This document shows, piece by piece, positions 16,896 to 25,508 of a DNA stretch of 64,000 bases (position 1 is its first letter; every line of letters begins with the position of its first letter). Position numbers and translations under genes: made by a program. Source of the DNA: Streptomyces coeruleorubidus (GTDB lineage Bacteria > Actinomycetota > Actinomycetes > Streptomycetales > Streptomycetaceae); NCBI RefSeq assembly GCF_008705135.1, contig NZ_CP023694.1:1-64000 (forward strand). Direction: 5' to 3'. Under the pieces are notes generated by a model. It was given only the letters and a program-made list of their open reading frames with translations. It was not told the DNA's origin and made no database searches.

Positions 16896-17672
16896 TCAGC
16901 ACGAAGAAACCGGAACCGCTGTGGCGGAGCCCTGGCCGGCGCCGCCGGGGACGTGCCGGGTGAAGCGGTAGCACTGACCGACCGTTGTGCCCGGGCTGGA
17001 GAGCAGGATGGAGACGGTCACCGTGTCTGCCCTGCGCACCGCGCTCTTGACGTCGTAGGAACGCAGCCGTCCCGTGGGATCCAGGGCCTTCTGCACTCCG
17101 GCTCGCGTCAGGTCCTCGGCATACATGCTGGAGATGCGCGTCCGCGCGAGGCGTACCAGACCGCCGATCGCGGTGCCCGGACGACACACGTCGTCGTCCC
17201 GCTCGGAAACCCGCGACGTCCACGCCTGACCGGGGCGGTGGGTGTAGGTGACGACGAAACACCGGGTCACTTGTACGGACCCGCCACCGGGGAGCACAAC
17301 CTCTTGGTCGTACCGGGTGGATCTCGCGGCCGTGGCGGTGAACTCGCGACGGGACGCGTCATAGGCGATCACGGGAGCTTCTGTGTGCCGCCAGATCACG
17401 CCGATGAGGGCGTCGGTGCCGGTGGCGCCGCTCGTGTCGAGTGCGCGGGCCGTGTCGTCCGCCGTGGCACGGGCCTGCTTCAGGATCGATGCGAACGCCC
17501 TGTCCCTGCGCTCACCGTTGACGTTCCCGTCGTGCCAGTGGCGATACCACAACCAGGAGACGAGGACGCCGAGAACGGTGATCAGCGCGATCAGGATGGT
17601 CAGGCAGCCGGTGGTCACGAGACGGTTCGCCCGCCTCGTGACCACCGCGCTGCCCGTCTCGTCAGCTGCCAC
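16896..17672 (-). CDS. Hypothetical single-pass membrane protein
   Basis: A 258-residue protein. GTG 17672 is chosen because AAGGGAAG precedes it; the frame is open further 5' without protein character. A short cytoplasmic N-terminus with RRANRL is followed by one strong helix at about 18-42 (TGCLTILIALITVLGVLV). The outside part has three or four Cys residues that could form disulphides and ends with CYRFTRHVPGG...VSSC. No enzyme motif was seen. It may be a small exported Streptomyces protein of unknown role; it could be co-transcribed with the membrane gene 5' of it. Confidence 0.7.
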   Translation of the reverse strand: MAADETGSAVVTRRANRLVTTGCLTILIALITVLGVLVSWLWYRHWHDGNVNGERRDRAFASILKQARATADDTARALDTSGATGTDALIGVIWRHTEAPVIAYDASRREFTATAARSTRYDQEVVLPGGGSVQVTRCFVVTYTHRPGQAWTSRVSERDDDVCRPGTAIGGLVRLARTRISSMYAEDLTRAGVQKALDPTGRLRSYDVKSAVRRADTVTVSILLSSPGTTVGQCYRFTRHVPGGAGQGSATAVPVSSC

Positions 17673-17903
17673 TAACTTCCCTTGTACCCCATGTCGGCCA
17701 GTGCCTGGTCCATGACCCGAGCGAGGGTGGTCGGCATTCTTCGGGTGAAACGACTCCAGGCTGGCACAGACGTTCTCGCCGGGCCAGGGCAGGCGCGGGG
17801 CCTGGTTGGCGGGGTCCCCGGCGTGGAAGTCGCCGTCACCGTTCGGGCCTGGCGGACTCACCGACCGGGACGGGCTGCGGGGAGCCGCCCGGTTCGGTGC
17901 CCG

Positions 17904-18232
17904 TCAGCTCCAGTAGTCCCGGTGGTCCTGTCTGCGCCAGCGGTCGTAGTCGCTGTGCGGCGTGGGCAGCCCCAACTTCAGCCAGATGAGGCGACTGGCT
18001 CCATAGACCACCGGGAGCGCCGCGCCGACGACCAGGCTCCGCTGCTCAGACAGGTCGAAAACCTGGCGGACGGTGAAGTAGCCGATAGCGAAGATGATTC
18101 CGGCTCCAACGAGGTACAGCAGGAAGCTGACGAGGCCAACGCATGGCTCATCACGGCCCCCATCAACGTGAGCCAGACGAACGTGCCCAAGCTGATAGTG
18201 GCGATGATCACAAGCAACACCATGGTGCACAA
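17904..18232 (-). pseudogene. Small multi-pass membrane protein, frameshifted
   Basis: The 5' part (from ATG 18232) encodes MVLLVIIATISLGTFVWLTL, one membrane helix. About 90 bp further the hydrophobic coding moves to the next frame: FLLYLVGAGIIFAIGYFTVR, then LVVGAALPVVYGASRLIWL, ending at 17904. Each frame alone is only half convincing. A single-base change near 18140 would unite them into a ~110-residue protein with three helices. Either a frameshift or two overlapping tiny genes. Confidence 0.45.
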
Positions 18233-18635
18233 GGCTACTCAGGGGCCGTGGCCTCGTCTGCTGACAGAGCGAGTACGCCTTCCTCGTGGCGGGCCCCGGC
18301 GCGGCTCCTGCAATGATCAGGGCCATGGTCGGTACGTCCCGGGCCGTGGTCGGCCACCCGTCACTGCATGGCCGACTGCGCGGCTTCTCAGTCCTCGTGC
18401 AGTCTGCCGGGACTGAGCACGCGTACGGACCGCTGATCTCGCCGCCTGGTTGTACCACATTCATCGGATTGTCCTGGGGCGGCAGTTGGGGTTTTATCGG
18501 AGGCGCGCCGCCTGCCGCCGCGACGTCCGGTGACCGCCCGGTCGACGCTGACGGCCGCCGCCGATGCCTGGCGCGCCGGGCATGCCGAGCCCCCGGCGGT
18601 GTCCACGTCCGCACGAGTCAAGGGGGAACACATCC
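18233..18635. other. Intergenic, no convincing gene
   Basis: Upstream of the secreted beta-propeller gene. I see no ORF with protein character and no clear promoter motif. Confidence 0.4.
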
Positions 18636-19898
18636 ATGCGAAGCAGACTCGGAGCCACAGCCGTGGCCGTCACCGCCTGCGTGTGCGCGGCGGCGCTGCT
18701 GGCGCCAACGGGGGCACAGGCGGCACCGCACGACCCGCACCGCGAGCACCACGGGAAGAAGCCGGGCGCCCGGCACACCGTCCGCCTCAGCCAGGGCGCC
18801 GACGGCGCGTCGGACGCCCCGTCGCTCAGCGCCGACGGCCGCTACGCGGTCTTCACGTCGTCGGCCTCCAACCTGGTCCCCGATGACACGAACGGCGCCC
18901 CGGACGTCTTCTTGCGGGACTTGAGGACCGGCCGCACCCAGCGTGTCAGCACCGACGCCGCCGGAGGCCAGTCCGGGCTCGGCGGCACCGAGGGAGCCAT
19001 CAGCGCGAACGGACGGTACGTGGTCTTCGTGTCGGCCTCGACCGACCTGATTCCGGGCGAAGTCCACGACAAGCAGTCGGTCTACTGGCGCGACCTGCGG
19101 ACCGGGGAAGTGAGGTACGTCGGCAACGACCTCGGCAATTACCTGACGCGGGCGCTGCACGCGTCCGTCAGCGCCGACGGTCGGTATGTCGCGTTCGCCG
19201 TGAGCGAGACGGTCCCCCGGCCGGGCGCGTCGGTCGCCGTACGCGACATGCGCACCGGGGAGCTGACGAAGCACCCGTTCACCCTGCACCGGGCCACCAG
19301 GCCGCTGCTCAGCGACGACGGCAGCGTCATGGTGTACACGAACAGCAGCTACTGGCCGTACGACAATCCGGCCTCCGACGTCAAGGTGGCCGACCCGCTC
19401 ACCGGGACCCACCGGTCGCTGCACACCACGCCCGACGGCGCCCGTGGCAACGGCAGGGCGTCCCAGGCCGGCATCAGCGGCAACGGCCGCTACGCCTCCT
19501 TCACCTCGACGTCCACCGACCTCGGCCCCGAGGACACCAACGGCGACGGTTCCAACGTCTTCGTCCGCGACCTGCGCACCGACGCCCTGCGCATCGTCGA
19601 GGCGCCCGACCCCGCCCTGTCGACCGCCGACGGGGCGCTGAGCCGCAACGGCCGGTACCTGCTCTTCCAGGCGTTCGCGGGCACGTCGGACCCTGGCACC
19701 TGGTACCTGCGCGACCTGCGCAACGGCCGCACCAGAGTGGCGATCACCGACGCGGCCGGCACCCCGGTCCAGGCCGACACCGGGGACCGGCCGCTCGACG
19801 CCCGGGCTCGGACGGTGGCCTTCTCCTCCACGGCAGACAACCTGGCGCCGGGCCCGCGCAGCCCGAAAGCGGACGCCTATGTGCGACGGCTGCGCTGA
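18636..19898 (+). CDS. Secreted TolB/WD40-like beta-propeller protein
   Basis: Starts at ATG 18636 after GGGGGA. Residues 1-32 form a Sec signal peptide (MRSRLGATAVAVTACVCAAA, then AQAAPHD), giving a mature protein of about 390 residues. The body repeats a unit such as LSADGRYAVFTSSASNLVP...DVFLRDLRTGRTQRVS about six times, the TolB/PD40-type blade with an N/D-G-R-Y-V/A-F core. Such propellers are usually binding platforms on the cell surface; no enzymatic site is visible. Monocistronic. Confidence 0.88.
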   Translation: MRSRLGATAVAVTACVCAAALLAPTGAQAAPHDPHREHHGKKPGARHTVRLSQGADGASDAPSLSADGRYAVFTSSASNLVPDDTNGAPDVFLRDLRTGRTQRVSTDAAGGQSGLGGTEGAISANGRYVVFVSASTDLIPGEVHDKQSVYWRDLRTGEVRYVGNDLGNYLTRALHASVSADGRYVAFAVSETVPRPGASVAVRDMRTGELTKHPFTLHRATRPLLSDDGSVMVYTNSSYWPYDNPASDVKVADPLTGTHRSLHTTPDGARGNGRASQAGISGNGRYASFTSTSTDLGPEDTNGDGSNVFVRDLRTDALRIVEAPDPALSTADGALSRNGRYLLFQAFAGTSDPGTWYLRDLRNGRTRVAITDAAGTPVQADTGDRPLDARARTVAFSSTADNLAPGPRSPKADAYVRRLR

Positions 19899-20267
19899 GC
19901 TTGTTCTTCAAGGTCCGGCCGAACCTTGGAGTTTGGCCGTATGGAAGCTCGTCCCCGGAGGGCTCGTTCGGCACCATGATCGTGTGACGAACAACGAGGA
20001 AGCCGGCGTACCGTGCTCGATCTGGAACACGCCTGGACGTAGCGAAGAGCCCGGCGACGCGGCTGTGCACACTCGCGCCCAGAAACTGGCCGCCGTACTC
20101 CGGCCGTCGCAGGCCGACCCCCAGGCTCGATACCAACCGCAGCCGCGCTGGATGCGTAGGAGCTGGGGGTGTCACACCACGCAGCGAGCTCAGAAGAGGC
20201 CAGGGCTTCCCTAATGCCGTGGCGAGGTCCACAGTGAAACCAGCACTACTGTGCAACGGAGGCGATC
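19899..20267. other. Intergenic, nothing identified
   Basis: Between the propeller gene and the DUF6131 miniprotein I see no convincing gene or structural RNA. Confidence 0.4.
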
Positions 20268-20423
20268 ATGCTCCTGCTCGGCATCATTCTGCTGGTTGTC
20301 GGCTTCGTTACCGGCATATCGATCCTGTGGACGATCGGGATCATCCTCGCGGTCATCGGCGCCATCCTGTGGATCATGGGATCCGTGGGACACGCAGTCG
20401 CCGGCCGCCGACACTACTGGTGA
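20268..20423 (+). CDS. DUF6131-like membrane miniprotein
   Basis: A 51-residue protein starting MLLLGIILLVVGFVTG and ending HAVAGRRHYW. ATG 20268 is preceded by ACGGAGG at ideal spacing. Two tight hydrophobic helices separated by a Gly-rich turn and a terminal RRHYW-type tail fit the DUF6131 miniproteins widespread in Streptomyces and mycobacteria. Role unknown. It is easy to miss because of its length. Confidence 0.8.
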   Translation: MLLLGIILLVVGFVTGISILWTIGIILAVIGAILWIMGSVGHAVAGRRHYW

Positions 20424-20739
20424 CCTGCCTCCATACCCGACACCGAACCGACGTCCCCGCGTCGCTGGTCCAGCGGCGCAGGATCGGGTGCGGGGCGTGC
20501 CGGGTAAGCCAGGAACTGGCCAGACAGATCGCCGCGCCTGTGGCGACATCGCTGGGACAGTCGGCGCCGGATTGCACGGGTTCGATGGCCGGCCTTGGTG
20601 GTCCGAGCGGCCTATGCCCCGGGCCCCCGTAGACGAGGGCGCCGTGCTCCTTCGAGCGCTGGATGTGGGTGCCGGTGCCGTAGTCGCCTGTGAAGTCGGG
20701 GGAAGGGCGATCCTCCTCGACGGCCTTGAGCAGTTCCTG

Positions 20740-21431
20740 GCTCGGTGCGTCCCGCGCCGCACGGGAGGCGAGTTCCTGCGCGCATGTCTCAACGACGTCC
20801 TGGAAGCGACCGGCCTGACCGACGCCAGCGGACTCCCCCTGGACTTCGACCCGCACGACTTCCGGCGGATCTTCATCACCGACGCGATCCGCAGGGGCTG
20901 CCACCCCACATCGCCCAGGTCATCTCCGGACACGCCGACATCAACACCACCATGGGCTACAACGCGATCTACCCGGCCGAAGCCATCGAAGCCCACCGCG
21001 CGTTCATCGCCCGCCGCCGCTCGCTGCGCCCCAGCGAGGAATACCACACCCCCACCGCGGAGGAGTGGGATGCCTTCCTTGGGCACTTCGAGCGCCGCAA
21101 GCTCTCCGTCGGCATCTGCGCTCGCGCGTTCGGTACCTCGTGCATCCACGAACACGCCTGCGTCCGCTGCTCGATGCTCCGTCCCGAGCCCGACCACCGC
21201 GGCCGCCTGGTCGAGGTCCGCGACAACCTCCTGGCCCGCATCATCGAAGCCGAATGCGAGGGCTGGCTGGGCGAGCTGGAAGGGCTTGAGGTCAGTCTTG
21301 CCGGAGCCCAGGACAAGTTCGCCCAGTTGGACGCCCAACAAGTCCGCCGAAACACCGTTGTGGAGCTAGGCATCCCGACCTTCCGCGACATCGCCGGCCG
21401 GAACGGCACCCCACTCCTGCGGCCCGAGTGA
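20740..21431 (+). pseudogene. Tyrosine site-specific recombinase (integrase), frameshifted C-terminal half
   Basis: The 5' frame has LDFDPHDFRRIFITDAIRR (the first catalytic box, HxxR). At about 20899 the frame changes and continues as LPPHIAQVISGHADINTTMGY, giving the second His and the nucleophile Tyr, then RAFIARRRSLRPSEEY and a Cys-rich tail with CIHEHACVRCSMLRPEP. Adding one C in the run AGGGGCTGCC would restore the frame. The core-binding domain upstream is missing. It is probably a decayed phage or ICE integrase. Confidence 0.8.
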
Positions 21432-21453
21432 TCAGCCCTCGTGCCGGCACAGT

Positions 21454-22434
21454 TCAGTTGGGAATGGTCACCAGGACGCGACCTCGGCCGCCGGTATCAA
21501 CACGGTCTTGGGCTTGGGCGATCTTCTCCAGCGGGTACAGGTCGCCGATGGCGACGGTCAGCATGCCGACCGCGGCTGCGGCGGTGAGGTCGCGGGCCGC
21601 CTGCCGTTTCGCCGTTTCGGCGAAGTCGTCGCTGCCGAACATGCGCACCGTGACGTTGTTGAACAGCATGGGCCAAAATGGAAGTCGGGGTCGGTCGTCC
21701 CGGGTGGCGTAGGCGGCGATCACCGCGCCGTTCGCGGCGACGAGGTTGTCCAGGTCCGCATTATCGGACAGGGCCACCTCGATGATTCGGTGCACGCCGT
21801 CGGGAGCATGCGCGCGGATCGCGGCGGCGGGGTCGTCCCCGTCGAGCGCCACGGCGTGGGAGACCACGGCGGGGTCGAGGCGGTTCAGGTCGCTGCCATG
21901 GCGCACGGTCCCGATCACCGTCGCGCCGCCCCACCGGGCGAGCTGCGCGGCCAGGGAGCCGACGCCGCCGAGCACCCCATGCACGAGCACGAGCTGTCCA
22001 TCGACGGGGCCGTCGCTGAACACGGTGCGGTGGGCAGTGATCCCAGGGATGCCCAGGCCGGCGCCGAGTTCGTCGCTGAGGTGGTCGGGGAGCGGAACGG
22101 CCAGATCCGCAGGCACGACGGTGTACTGGGCTGCGGTGCCGAAGGGGCGGTAGGACTGGGCGCCGTACACCCATACCCGCTGTCCCACGCGGTGGGCGTC
22201 GACTCCGTCGCCCACCGCGTCGATGACTCCGGCGGCATCGCTGTGCGGGATCACCCGCGGGTAGGGCATCGAGGAGCCGAGCCAGCCGCGCCGCTTCTTG
22301 GTGTCGCCGGGGTTGACGCCCGAAACGGTGACGCGGACGCGGACCTCGCCGGGGCCGGCGGTGGGGTCGGGTAGTTCGCCGACGTGCAGGACATCGGCGG
22401 CAGGGCCTTGTTCGTCGTACCAGGATGCAAGCAT
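21454..22434 (-). CDS. Zinc-independent NAD(P)H:quinone oxidoreductase (MDR family)
   Basis: A 326-residue medium-chain reductase of the quinone oxidoreductase/zeta-crystallin group. It shows the GroES-like N-terminal domain (SGVNPGDTKKRRG) and the nucleotide-binding motif VHGVLGGVGSLAAQLAR, without structural-zinc cysteines. It likely reduces quinones or reactive enones with NADPH in the cytoplasm. The PadR regulator is encoded 20 bp upstream in the same direction, so the two form an operon and the enzyme is probably induced with it. Confidence 0.9.
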   Translation of the reverse strand: MLASWYDEQGPAADVLHVGELPDPTAGPGEVRVRVTVSGVNPGDTKKRRGWLGSSMPYPRVIPHSDAAGVIDAVGDGVDAHRVGQRVWVYGAQSYRPFGTAAQYTVVPADLAVPLPDHLSDELGAGLGIPGITAHRTVFSDGPVDGQLVLVHGVLGGVGSLAAQLARWGGATVIGTVRHGSDLNRLDPAVVSHAVALDGDDPAAAIRAHAPDGVHRIIEVALSDNADLDNLVAANGAVIAAYATRDDRPRLPFWPMLFNNVTVRMFGSDDFAETAKRQAARDLTAAAAVGMLTVAIGDLYPLEKIAQAQDRVDTGGRGRVLVTIPN

Positions 22435-22454
22435 GGACGTACCTCCAGGGCCGG

Positions 22455-23015
22455 TCAGCTCGCGGGTTCGTCGAGCGGAAAGGAAGTGCTCTTGGTGGGC
22501 TCGTCACCGTCCAGAACAGCGTGTAGCCAGGCGCGTTCGGCGCTGCTGATGGCACGGGCGGTGAGCAGCATGCCGCGCCGGTAGGGGTCGGCCACCTCCT
22601 CGGCCCGCAGCGGCCTGTCACCGTCGTAGAAGAAGCTCGCCGGCTCCTCCAGGAACTCAAGCCGTCTGCGCAGCACCGCGTGCTGCTCGGACACCTCGGG
22701 CAGGTGCGAGAGGAACGCCAGGACAGTGAAGAAGCGGGTGAAGTCGGTGATCTCGTGGTCGGCCGGCTTGCGCAGCCGCTTCAGCAATTCGGTGCGCCCG
22801 GCGCCGGTCAGGCTCAGTACGTACCGCGCTGGGCCCGCACCCGGGTCGGCGCGCCGCTCCAGCAGGCCCGCCTTGGTGAGACGGTTGATCGCCGGATACA
22901 GACTGCCGTCGCTGACCGGCCGCGTGTAGCCAGTCAGCTGCGAAACCCGTCGGCGCAGCTCGTGCCCGGGCAGAGCACCCCCGGCCAGGAAGCCCAGTAT
23001 CGCTAGTTCCAGCAT
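22455..23015 (-). CDS. PadR-family transcriptional regulator
   Basis: A 186-residue repressor. N-terminal winged helix: LGFLAGGALPGHELRRRV, then DGSLYPAINRLTKAGLLERR; a helical dimerisation domain follows (C-terminal Vir-like part). It sits between a quinone reductase and a divergent SnoaL-like gene, with two near-identical palindromes in the gap to the latter. Autoregulation through these is very likely. PadR proteins often respond to phenolic or drug-like compounds. Confidence 0.92.
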   Translation of the reverse strand: MLELAILGFLAGGALPGHELRRRVSQLTGYTRPVSDGSLYPAINRLTKAGLLERRADPGAGPARYVLSLTGAGRTELLKRLRKPADHEITDFTRFFTVLAFLSHLPEVSEQHAVLRRRLEFLEEPASFFYDGDRPLRAEEVADPYRRGMLLTARAISSAERAWLHAVLDGDEPTKSTSFPLDEPAS

Positions 23016-23035
23016 GCCCTCAGCATCCCACCATC

Positions 23036-23067
23036 ACATCGAAACGATGTACACATCGAATCGATGT
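23036..23067. promoter_or_regulatory. Twin PadR operator
   Basis: Two 15-bp palindromes, ACATCGAAACGATGT (23036-23050) and ACATCGAATCGATGT (23053-23067), 17 bp centre to centre. They lie between the divergent PadR and SnoaL-like genes, 21 bp from the PadR start, and probably bind two PadR dimers controlling both directions. Confidence 0.8.
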
Positions 23068-23106
23068 TACCTTGAGTCGGAATGCCACCGCCATGAGGAG
23101 AGAAAC

Positions 23107-23526
23107 ATGCCGCTCGAAGCCGTGAAGTCAGTGATGAACCGCTTCGTCGAGTTCATCAACACAGCCGATGAGGATCTTGGCCGCGAGGTCATCTCTCCCG
23201 ACGCGGTGTTCCACGCACCGAGTCATCCGGAGCCGCTTCGAGGTCCCGAGGGCTACATCGAGGTCATCGGCATGATGCGCAGTGGATTCCCGGACGTGCA
23301 GTGGACCCTGGAGGAGATGATCGGGGAAGGCGACACGGTGGCTGCACGGTTCACGATGCGCGGCACGCACGCCGGTGAGTTCTTCGGCATCCCCGCAAGC
23401 GGCAACAGGGTCTCGGTACAGGCCATGAACTTCTACTACCTGGCCGACGGCCGGATTGTCGGCGAACGAGGTCAGCCCGACCTCCTTGGAGTCATGCAGC
23501 AGATCGGTGCCGTACCGGCACCATGA
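23107..23526 (+). CDS. SnoaL-like polyketide cyclase/ester cyclase family protein
   Basis: A 139-residue protein starting at ATG 23107 after GAGGAG. It has the NTF2-like cone fold pattern: VMNRFVEFINTADED, ISPDAVFHAPS, VQWTLEEMIGEGDTVAARF, MRGTHAGEFFGIPASG. This is the stand-alone SnoaL-like class found near stress regulators; real polyketide cyclases are close relatives, but no polyketide genes are nearby. Under control of the PadR twin operator, it may handle the same inducing compound as the quinone reductase. Confidence 0.85.
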   Translation: MPLEAVKSVMNRFVEFINTADEDLGREVISPDAVFHAPSHPEPLRGPEGYIEVIGMMRSGFPDVQWTLEEMIGEGDTVAARFTMRGTHAGEFFGIPASGNRVSVQAMNFYYLADGRIVGERGQPDLLGVMQQIGAVPAP

Positions 23527-23729
23527 AGCAGGCAGGGAGCGCATACAGAAAAGGTCACCGTGCCGATCACCGTGGCCAGCGCTACCGAGGACCAGTGGGA
23601 CGGGCCGCTTCCGGGGTGGCCAGCAGGGCGACGATGGTGACGGGCTGATCGCAGTGCGGGCAGTTCCGGACGGCTCCGCGCCCGCCGGCGCCGGCCTTGC
23701 GGCCGTCCAGACCGGCGGACGGGGTGACG

Positions 23730-24335
23730 TCACGCGGGGACGCCGAGCGGCGGGTGCTCGAGCACGCGGGGCTTGTACTCGACCAGCTGGATGCGGCCGT
23801 CGAACGTGCGGTGGTCGATCATCTCGAGGGCAACGTCCGGATAGCCGTCGTAGATGCGTTCTTCGCCCGTGGCCCCGGTGATCACCGGGAACATCACGAC
23901 CCGGAAGCGGTCGACGAGTCCGGCTCGTAGCAAGGACCGGCACAGGCTGAGGCTGCCGATGGTGCTGAGGAGCCCCGAGCCACTCGACTTCATGGCGCGG
24001 ACCGCCTCGACGGCGTCGTCGCGGACGAGTGTGGAGTTGGACCACGTCAGTGGCTCCTCGAGTGAGGAGGAGAACACCACCTTGGACGCTTGCGTGAGCT
24101 CGTCGACGGACGCCTCTTCTTCGGGCCTGAAATCTTCTTGGCCATTCGGGACCTCGCCTGCGGCGAAGCCCGACATCAGGCGGTAGGTGTTCGCTCCCAT
24201 CAGGTAGGTGGCCTTGGGCTGCTCGCCGAGCCATGCGAGGTACTCCGGGCCCTCGAGGCCCCAGAACCCGGGCCATCCCTCTCCCGATGCGTGGCCGTCG
24301 AGGGAGGTGATGAAGTCGACAAGAAGCTCCGACAT
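23730..24335 (-). CDS. RibD C-terminal/dihydrofolate reductase-like protein
   Basis: A 201-residue NADPH reductase-like protein of the YyaP/RibD_C group: VDFITSLDGHASGEGWPG at the start, LMGANTYRLMSG, and LSTIGSLSLCRSLLRAGLVDRFRV. It has the whole Rossmann-like DHFR fold and normal length. These stand-alone proteins are widespread in actinomycetes and their substrates are unknown. The gene converges on the SnoaL-like gene. Confidence 0.88.
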   Translation of the reverse strand: MSELLVDFITSLDGHASGEGWPGFWGLEGPEYLAWLGEQPKATYLMGANTYRLMSGFAAGEVPNGQEDFRPEEEASVDELTQASKVVFSSSLEEPLTWSNSTLVRDDAVEAVRAMKSSGSGLLSTIGSLSLCRSLLRAGLVDRFRVVMFPVITGATGEERIYDGYPDVALEMIDHRTFDGRIQLVEYKPRVLEHPPLGVPA

Positions 24336-24605
24336 GGCGGTGTCCTTTCCTAGGGTGTCACGAGCTTGGACCGGCCGGGAGCCACAAACTCATCGGCCGC
24401 GCTGTGGAGTAGCGAGAAATCCCATGACGCTGCAGCCGATCAGGTCGACGGAGCGGCACTGATTCGGAGGGCCGGAGGCCCACATGATTGCGCTATGCAC
24501 GCAGTCGGATAATGATCTCCACGCGATGGAGAACGGCGCTTTGCGTTCCGTCAAAGCCCCAGCTCAGCCCCACCCGCGAACGGCCCACCACCCTCTACTG
24601 GGTGA

Positions 24606-24881
24606 TCGGCTTCGCTGCCCGACGTCGACAGCGGGTACTTCATCCACTCACCTGCGACGGCGGCGGAGCACTTCCGTGAGTACGGCCCTGCTCCGATCGA
24701 CGGCGAACCGATCGCGCTGGTCTTCGCCAGCGACGGCGGGGGTCATCTGTTCGCGATCGGAGCCAGCGGACAAGTCTGGAAGTCCACCACGGCCTCCTGG
24801 TTTGACGACTTCGAGGTCACCGTGTCCAGCTTGCAGGAGTTCCTCGAACAGCTCGGCCGCCGGATCGCTAACCAGACCTAA
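24606..24881 (+). pseudogene. SMI1/KNR4-like C-terminal fragment
   Basis: The frame from 24606 reads GYFIHSPATAAEHFREYG, IALVFASDGGGHLFAIG and WFDDFEVTVSSLQEFLEQLG before TAA at 24879. SDGGGHLFAI followed by a late F-x-x-FLE block is typical of SUKH/SMI1-KNR4 proteins, many of which are toxin-immunity proteins. No start codon exists in this frame and a stop precedes it at 24603, so the N-terminal half is lost. A fragment of an immunity-type gene is the best guess. Confidence 0.5.
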
Positions 24882-25508
24882 TCATTGGCCGAGGACAAAC
24901 GGGCCCCTGCCCCAGGAGGTCATTCCACAGCTGGGGAATCGCGAGCAGGTGTGGGGACACCCATGAGCAGGGGGCGGCCAATTTCAAAGAGCGCCATCAG
25001 CGTGCCCAGTCCAGCCGCTGGTTCTGACCTTGTCCCGTTGAGGTCGGTCGCCCGAGTTGGCCAGTGTCTGCCTGGGCATGGCCGGGAGATCGCGCCTGGG
25101 GTGCGGATCAAGCAGACGAGGCGCCGGCTGGCCAAGCTGCGCACCGACGGGGGCCGTTGCCCGGCCCCCAGGGGGATCCGTTCGCGCAGCCGGTGCGGGA
25201 TCTGCACCACCTGTGGCGGGAGTCGCAGGTGTGGGCCTCAGGATGCGGGGATCGGGCAATTGGTGAAGCACGCGCCCGGCGTGCTGTGTTGAGCGCACAG
25301 TGACGTCGGGCGAGGGCAGGGTCGTCATGCAGACGGGACTCATCGTCCTTCCCCGATGTTCCGGCTATTGAGCAGGGTCACCAGCGCCCCGGACGCCTTC
25401 GGATCTCGGCCGGCTGTATTAGGGCACCCCGACGGACAGGCGCCGCAGCAGCGCGTCTCTGAGCTGCGGCTGGCACCACTTGTCGGCGAGGCCGCCGCCG
25501 GAGGGCTG
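24882..25508. other. Gene-poor stretch
   Basis: About 630 bp with only short frames lacking conserved character. Possibly degraded mobile DNA; nothing identifiable. Confidence 0.4.

Noticed and set aside
19744..20256. Minus-strand frame overlapping the end of the propeller gene
   Set aside because: No conserved blocks, overlaps a well-supported gene and lacks a ribosome binding site.
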